Under the pieces are notes generated by a model. That model ran no database searches. It saw only the letters and a program-made list of their open reading frames with translations, and was not told where the DNA came from. A DNA stretch of 64,000 nt from JAXMHQ01 sp046346665 (lineage in GTDB: Bacteria > Verrucomicrobiota > Verrucomicrobiia > Limisphaerales > JAXMHQ01), in NCBI GenBank assembly GCA_046346665.1, contig JAXMHQ010000014.1, positions 49,555-113,554 of the forward strand, written 5' to 3'. Below, one piece after another: positions 61,294 through 64,000 of this stretch. Positions within the stretch are counted from its first letter, which is position 1, and the number at the start of each line of letters is the position of its first letter. The translations under genes and the position numbers were made by a program.

Positions 61294-61394
61294 TCGGGAC
61301 TGACCGGGGATCGAGTCCCGGTTTGAGCTTGTCACTTCGGCGGAGCGGAAGTTTTCTCCGACACCCGGCGGGTTTCGGTGTTTCATGCCGGGCA

Positions 61395-62411
61395 ATGGCC
61401 CTGGCGCCCCAAGTTTTGCTGACGGACCTGCTGCGCGATGTCTCGCGCTCGTTCTATCTCACGCTCTCCGTCCTGCCGCGCTCCGTCCGATCGCAGGTCG
61501 GCCTCGCCTACCTGCTGGCTCGAACCACGGATACCATCGCCGACACCGCGGTGCTGCCTCTCGAACTTCGACTGCGCGAGCTCCGGCGCTTCGGCGACCG
61601 CATCGCGGGCGGGGCGGGGGAGCCGCTCGATTTCAAGGACCTCGCGGGGCGCCAGGGAAGCGGCGCCGAACGGACGCTGCTCGACAACGCCGAAGCCGCC
61701 GTCGGTTTGCTGGCGACGTTTTCCGCCGCCGACCAGGCGTTGATCCGGGAAGTGCTCCGCATCATCGTCAGCGGCCAGGAATTGGATCTGACCCGGTTCC
61801 ACAACGCCTCCGCCGGACGCGTCACAGCGCTCCAATCCGCCGCCGAACTGGACGATTACACGTACCGCGTCGCGGGTTGTGTCGGGGAGTTCTGGACCCG
61901 GATTTGCCGCGCTCACGTGTATCCGCGCGCCCGGCTGGATGACGACCGGATGTTGGCGCTTGGGGTGCGATTCGGGAAGGGATTGCAGCTCGTCAATATT
62001 CTGCGGGATTTGCCGGCGGACCTCGCGAACGGGCGCTGCTATCTGCCGGCCGATGCGCTTCAGGATGCCGGGTTGCAACCGCCGGATTTGCTGGATCCCA
62101 CGGCCTGGACCCGGCTGCGCCCTGTTTATCAAACCTGGTTGAACACCGCAGCGGATCATCTCGCGGCCGGCTGGGATTACACCACGTCCCTCCCGTGGAG
62201 CGCGGTGCGGGTCCGGCTGGCCTGCGCCTGGCCACTTTTAATCGGGCGCGATACCGTTCTGGAGCTTGGCCGGGCCAACGTTCTCACCCCGGGCCAGCGC
62301 GTGAAGATCAGCCGGTCCCGCGTCCGGAACATCCTCTTGAAATCGGCGTTGTTCTACCCGTTTCCCGGCGCCTGGCGGGCGCTGTATCCGGCCCTGCCGC
62401 AACCGGTTTAG
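61395..62411 (+). CDS. Squalene/phytoene synthase family protein
   Basis: 338 aa. Head-to-head prenyl synthase: joins two farnesyl (or geranylgeranyl) diphosphates. First metal-binding motif DTIAD in LLARTTDTIADTAVL (about residues 45-52), the SRSFYLTLSVLP start, GKGLQLVNILRDLPADLANGRCYLP (second motif, about 195-215). In Verrucomicrobiota such enzymes feed hopanoid or squalene synthesis; product not resolvable here. The ATG at 61395 is taken; the open frame further upstream runs into the RAYT element. Confidence 0.88.
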   Translation: MALAPQVLLTDLLRDVSRSFYLTLSVLPRSVRSQVGLAYLLARTTDTIADTAVLPLELRLRELRRFGDRIAGGAGEPLDFKDLAGRQGSGAERTLLDNAEAAVGLLATFSAADQALIREVLRIIVSGQELDLTRFHNASAGRVTALQSAAELDDYTYRVAGCVGEFWTRICRAHVYPRARLDDDRMLALGVRFGKGLQLVNILRDLPADLANGRCYLPADALQDAGLQPPDLLDPTAWTRLRPVYQTWLNTAADHLAAGWDYTTSLPWSAVRVRLACAWPLLIGRDTVLELGRANVLTPGQRVKISRSRVRNILLKSALFYPFPGAWRALYPALPQPV

Positions 62412-62450
62412 CTGTTGCGTTGGCCAGGGATTTGGCGTAAACATTTTTGT

Positions 62451-63317
62451 ATGCAGATTTCACGTCGCACTCTCCTGGTCATTATTAGCGCGGCCACTCT
62501 TCTGCCCCTGGCGTGCCCGGCGGAAGACAATGAAGCGCAGAGCAAAGCGCGCCAGGCGCTGGAACAAGCCACGAACCCGGGCGCCGCCACCAACGCGGCG
62601 ATCAAGCCCAAGGCGGCCGCACCGGTGGTCATTCAGAAACCCGCGCCGCAAGCCGCTGCCGCCGCTCAAAAAACCACTTCACTGCAGGACGCTTTGAATC
62701 AGAAAATGCAGGAACTCGACAAGGCTCCCGCGGCTGCCGCCGTCGCCCCCGTCGCTGCCCCGGCTCCCGCCGCTCCTGCCCCGCCCCCCGCTCCCGCCGC
62801 TCCTGCCGCTCCGTCGACGAAACCCCAGGCTGCCGTGCCGGCCGCGGCGGCTGCGACGGTAATTGTCGCCCAGGCCGCACCGCCGCCGGCGCCCGCTCCG
62901 GTGCCCGCTCCTGCTGCCGCGCCGGCCGCGAAAGCGGCTACCGCCGCGACTGCAACTGCTGCCGTCGCGACCGCCGACGCCTCAGCGGATTCGTCCGGCT
63001 CCGGACATTTCTTCGACCTCAGTGCGCTGCCGCAATCCGATCCCCAGGCGGAAGCCAAGGCGCAGCAGGCGCTCGGTCAGAAAATGGTTCAGTTGGACGC
63101 CATCAAGGCGCCCGTCTCGACCGGGCTCCCCGAAGCTGGTCCAGCGCTGACGCCCGCCCCGAAAGCCAAGAACGCGTTGCCCGCGCTGTCCGGTCCGCCC
63201 CCGGCTTTGCCGGCTGACAAGGAAGCGCGCCTGCAGGCGTTGCTCCAGCAATACAAGGCCGACCAGATCAGCCCCGAGGAATACCACGCGCAACGCGCCA
63301 AGATCCTCGCCGAATAG
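62451..63317 (+). CDS. Exported Ala/Pro-rich protein with SHOCT-like C-terminus
   Basis: 288 aa. Signal peptide (about 1-24, core TLLVIISAATLLPLAC; the Cys is not in a good lipobox). The middle (about 75-200) is almost entirely Ala, Pro and Val. Two short related patches, LQDALNQKMQELD and AQQALGQKMVQLD, suggest a duplicated helix. The last 30 residues (RLQALLQQYKADQISPEEYHAQRAKILAE, key part LL..Y.ADQISPEEYH..RAKIL) match the SHOCT-type oligomerisation helix pair. Function unknown. A strong terminator follows. Confidence 0.65.
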   Translation: MQISRRTLLVIISAATLLPLACPAEDNEAQSKARQALEQATNPGAATNAAIKPKAAAPVVIQKPAPQAAAAAQKTTSLQDALNQKMQELDKAPAAAAVAPVAAPAPAAPAPPPAPAAPAAPSTKPQAAVPAAAAATVIVAQAAPPPAPAPVPAPAAAPAAKAATAATATAAVATADASADSSGSGHFFDLSALPQSDPQAEAKAQQALGQKMVQLDAIKAPVSTGLPEAGPALTPAPKAKNALPALSGPPPALPADKEARLQALLQQYKADQISPEEYHAQRAKILAE

Positions 63318-63334
63318 GCGGTTGTTTTTCATTG

Positions 63335-63369
63335 ATCCCGCCGCGCTCCACCGCGGCGGGATTTTTTTT
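63335..63369 (+). terminator. Intrinsic terminator
   Basis: Inverted repeat ATCCCGCCGCG / CGCGGCGGGAT (11-bp stem, 6-base loop) followed by eight T. It lies 17 bases after the stop of the Ala/Pro-rich gene and separates it from lysA. Confidence 0.93.
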
Positions 63370-63454
63370 GGCGGTGTAGCCGCGAATGTCAAATCGCGGA
63401 GTCCCTTTGCGCGCCGCTTTACTAATCACGACCCTGAACCTAAACTCATTTCGC

Positions 63455-64000
63455 ATGCACGGATTTCATTACGTTCGAAACGAGCTTTTTTGCGAAGGCG
63501 TTTCCGTTGAGTCGCTGGCCCGGCGATTCGGAACGCCGCTTTACGTCTATTCCCAGCAAACCTTGACGGACCATTTTCAGAGGCTCGACAAGGCGCTGGC
63601 GGGGTTGGATCACGGCATTTGTTTCGCCGTGAAATCCAATTCGAATTTGTCTGTGCTCCGGACGCTGGCGCGGCTGGGCGGCGGGTTTGACATCGTGAGC
63701 GGTGGCGAGTTGGGCCGCGTGATTGCGGCCGGCGGCGACCCGCGCAAGTGCGTGTTCGCTGGCGTAGGAAAGTCGGAGGACGAAATCGCGTTCGCGTTGC
63801 GCAAGGGAGTTTATTGCTTCAACGCGGAGAGCGAGGCGGAACTGGAACGCATCGATCGCATGGCGGCGCGCCTGGGCCGGAAGGCGCCGGTGGCGGTGCG
63901 GGTGAATCCCGATGTCGCCGCGAAGACGCACGCCAAGATCACGACCGGCACTTACGAGAACAAGTTCGGCATCGCCTTCGAACAAATCGAGGCGGTCTAC
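63455..64000 (+). CDS. lysA: Diaminopimelate decarboxylase LysA (N-terminal part, runs off window)
   Basis: First 182 codons. LysA decarboxylates meso-diaminopimelate to lysine, the last step of lysine synthesis, using PLP. The PLP-binding lysine is in CFAVKSNSNLSVLR (about residue 53); FGTPLYVYSQQTL, GGGFDIVSGGEL, VFAGVGKSEDEI, VRVNPDV and TGTYENKFGIAF are canonical. The gene is cut by the window end. It has its own start after the terminator at 63335-63369. Confidence 0.95.
   Translation, partial: MHGFHYVRNELFCEGVSVESLARRFGTPLYVYSQQTLTDHFQRLDKALAGLDHGICFAVKSNSNLSVLRTLARLGGGFDIVSGGELGRVIAAGGDPRKCVFAGVGKSEDEIAFALRKGVYCFNAESEAELERIDRMAARLGRKAPVAVRVNPDVAAKTHAKITTGTYENKFGIAFEQIEAVY

Larger units (their letters stand above)
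60251..61305 (+). mobile_element. Decayed RAYT/REP element
   Basis: A transposase pseudogene is flanked by inverted ends: left GGTCAGTCCC-AG-CTATTGTAG (60251 and again 60308) and, on the opposite strand, right GGTCAGTCCC-GA-CTATTGTAG (ending 61305), followed by partly matching A/T-rich bases. Such palindromic ends with a Y1 HuH transposase are the hallmark of REP-associated tyrosine transposases. About 1.05 kb. Insertion appears to have broken a PIN-toxin gene. Confidence 0.8.

Noticed and set aside
61245..61394. Earlier start for the squalene/phytoene synthase gene
   Set aside because: The added residues are read from the right end of the RAYT element; the family starts near ATG 61395.

Overview
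The window is GC-rich chromosomal DNA from a diderm bacterium, most likely a Verrucomicrobiota member near the Limisphaerales/Pedosphaerales. That placement is inference. It rests on P-ring and L-ring flagellar genes (outer membrane), long secreted proteins ending in an RFYRV-type tail, Ala/Pro-rich low-complexity linkers, REP-like palindromes and a RAYT transposase, short CACGGAT repeats, and sensor kinases with stacked PAS domains. No taxonomic marker such as rRNA is present.

Region 1 (1-17.4 kb) is mixed housekeeping and accessory DNA, mostly on the minus strand. It holds the start of a putative diacylglycerol-kinase-family gene, two small exported or anchored proteins of unknown function, a ferredoxin, an overlapping pair of large sensor kinases (1,432 and 728 aa), cinA, a zinc-ribbon membrane protein, two MFS transporters, an RG-rich coiled-coil protein, tRNA-Lys(TTT), and a secreted multidomain GH5 glycoside hydrolase. 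Just past the GH5 start, a frameshifted C-terminal scrap of a serine recombinase sits beside tRNA-Ser(CGA), a probable scar of a lost integrative element.

Region 2 (18-29.4 kb) holds an HPF/RaiA-type ribosome factor, a divergent NhaR-like LysR regulator, an orphan PAS histidine kinase paralogous to the 1,432-aa kinase, and a complete potassium-import operon: a 27-aa microprotein, then kdpF, A, B, C, D and E. Three phased TTAAC repeats lie in front of that operon and may be the KdpE operator.

Region 3 (29.6-59.9 kb) is a nearly uninterrupted flagellar supercluster, all on the plus strand. Block A: flgBC-fliEFGHI-fliJ(x2)-motE-fliK-flgD-flgD-like-flgE-fliLMNOPQR-flhB. Block B: flhA-flhF-small membrane protein-fliA-motAB-CSCG protein. 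Block C: flgFGAHIJN-flgKL. It encodes the basal body, export gate, C-ring, rod, hook, P and L rings, stator, hook-filament junction and sigma-28. Flagellin, cap, chaperone, chemotaxis, flhG, rpoN and flgM genes are not in the window. Sigma-54 promoter-like sequences with exact -24/-12 spacing precede flgB and flhA. Peculiarities include tandem fliJ paralogs, a free-standing copy of the FlgD C-terminal segment, a 72-bp REP-like palindrome inserted in frame in the 5' end of fliP, and an FlgH without a lipobox cysteine.

Region 4 (59.9-64 kb) contains a PIN-domain toxin remnant, a decayed RAYT element bounded by inverted REP-like ends with a tandem 57-bp repeat, a squalene/phytoene synthase, an Ala/Pro-rich exported protein with a SHOCT-like tail, a strong intrinsic terminator, and the 5' part of lysA running off the edge.
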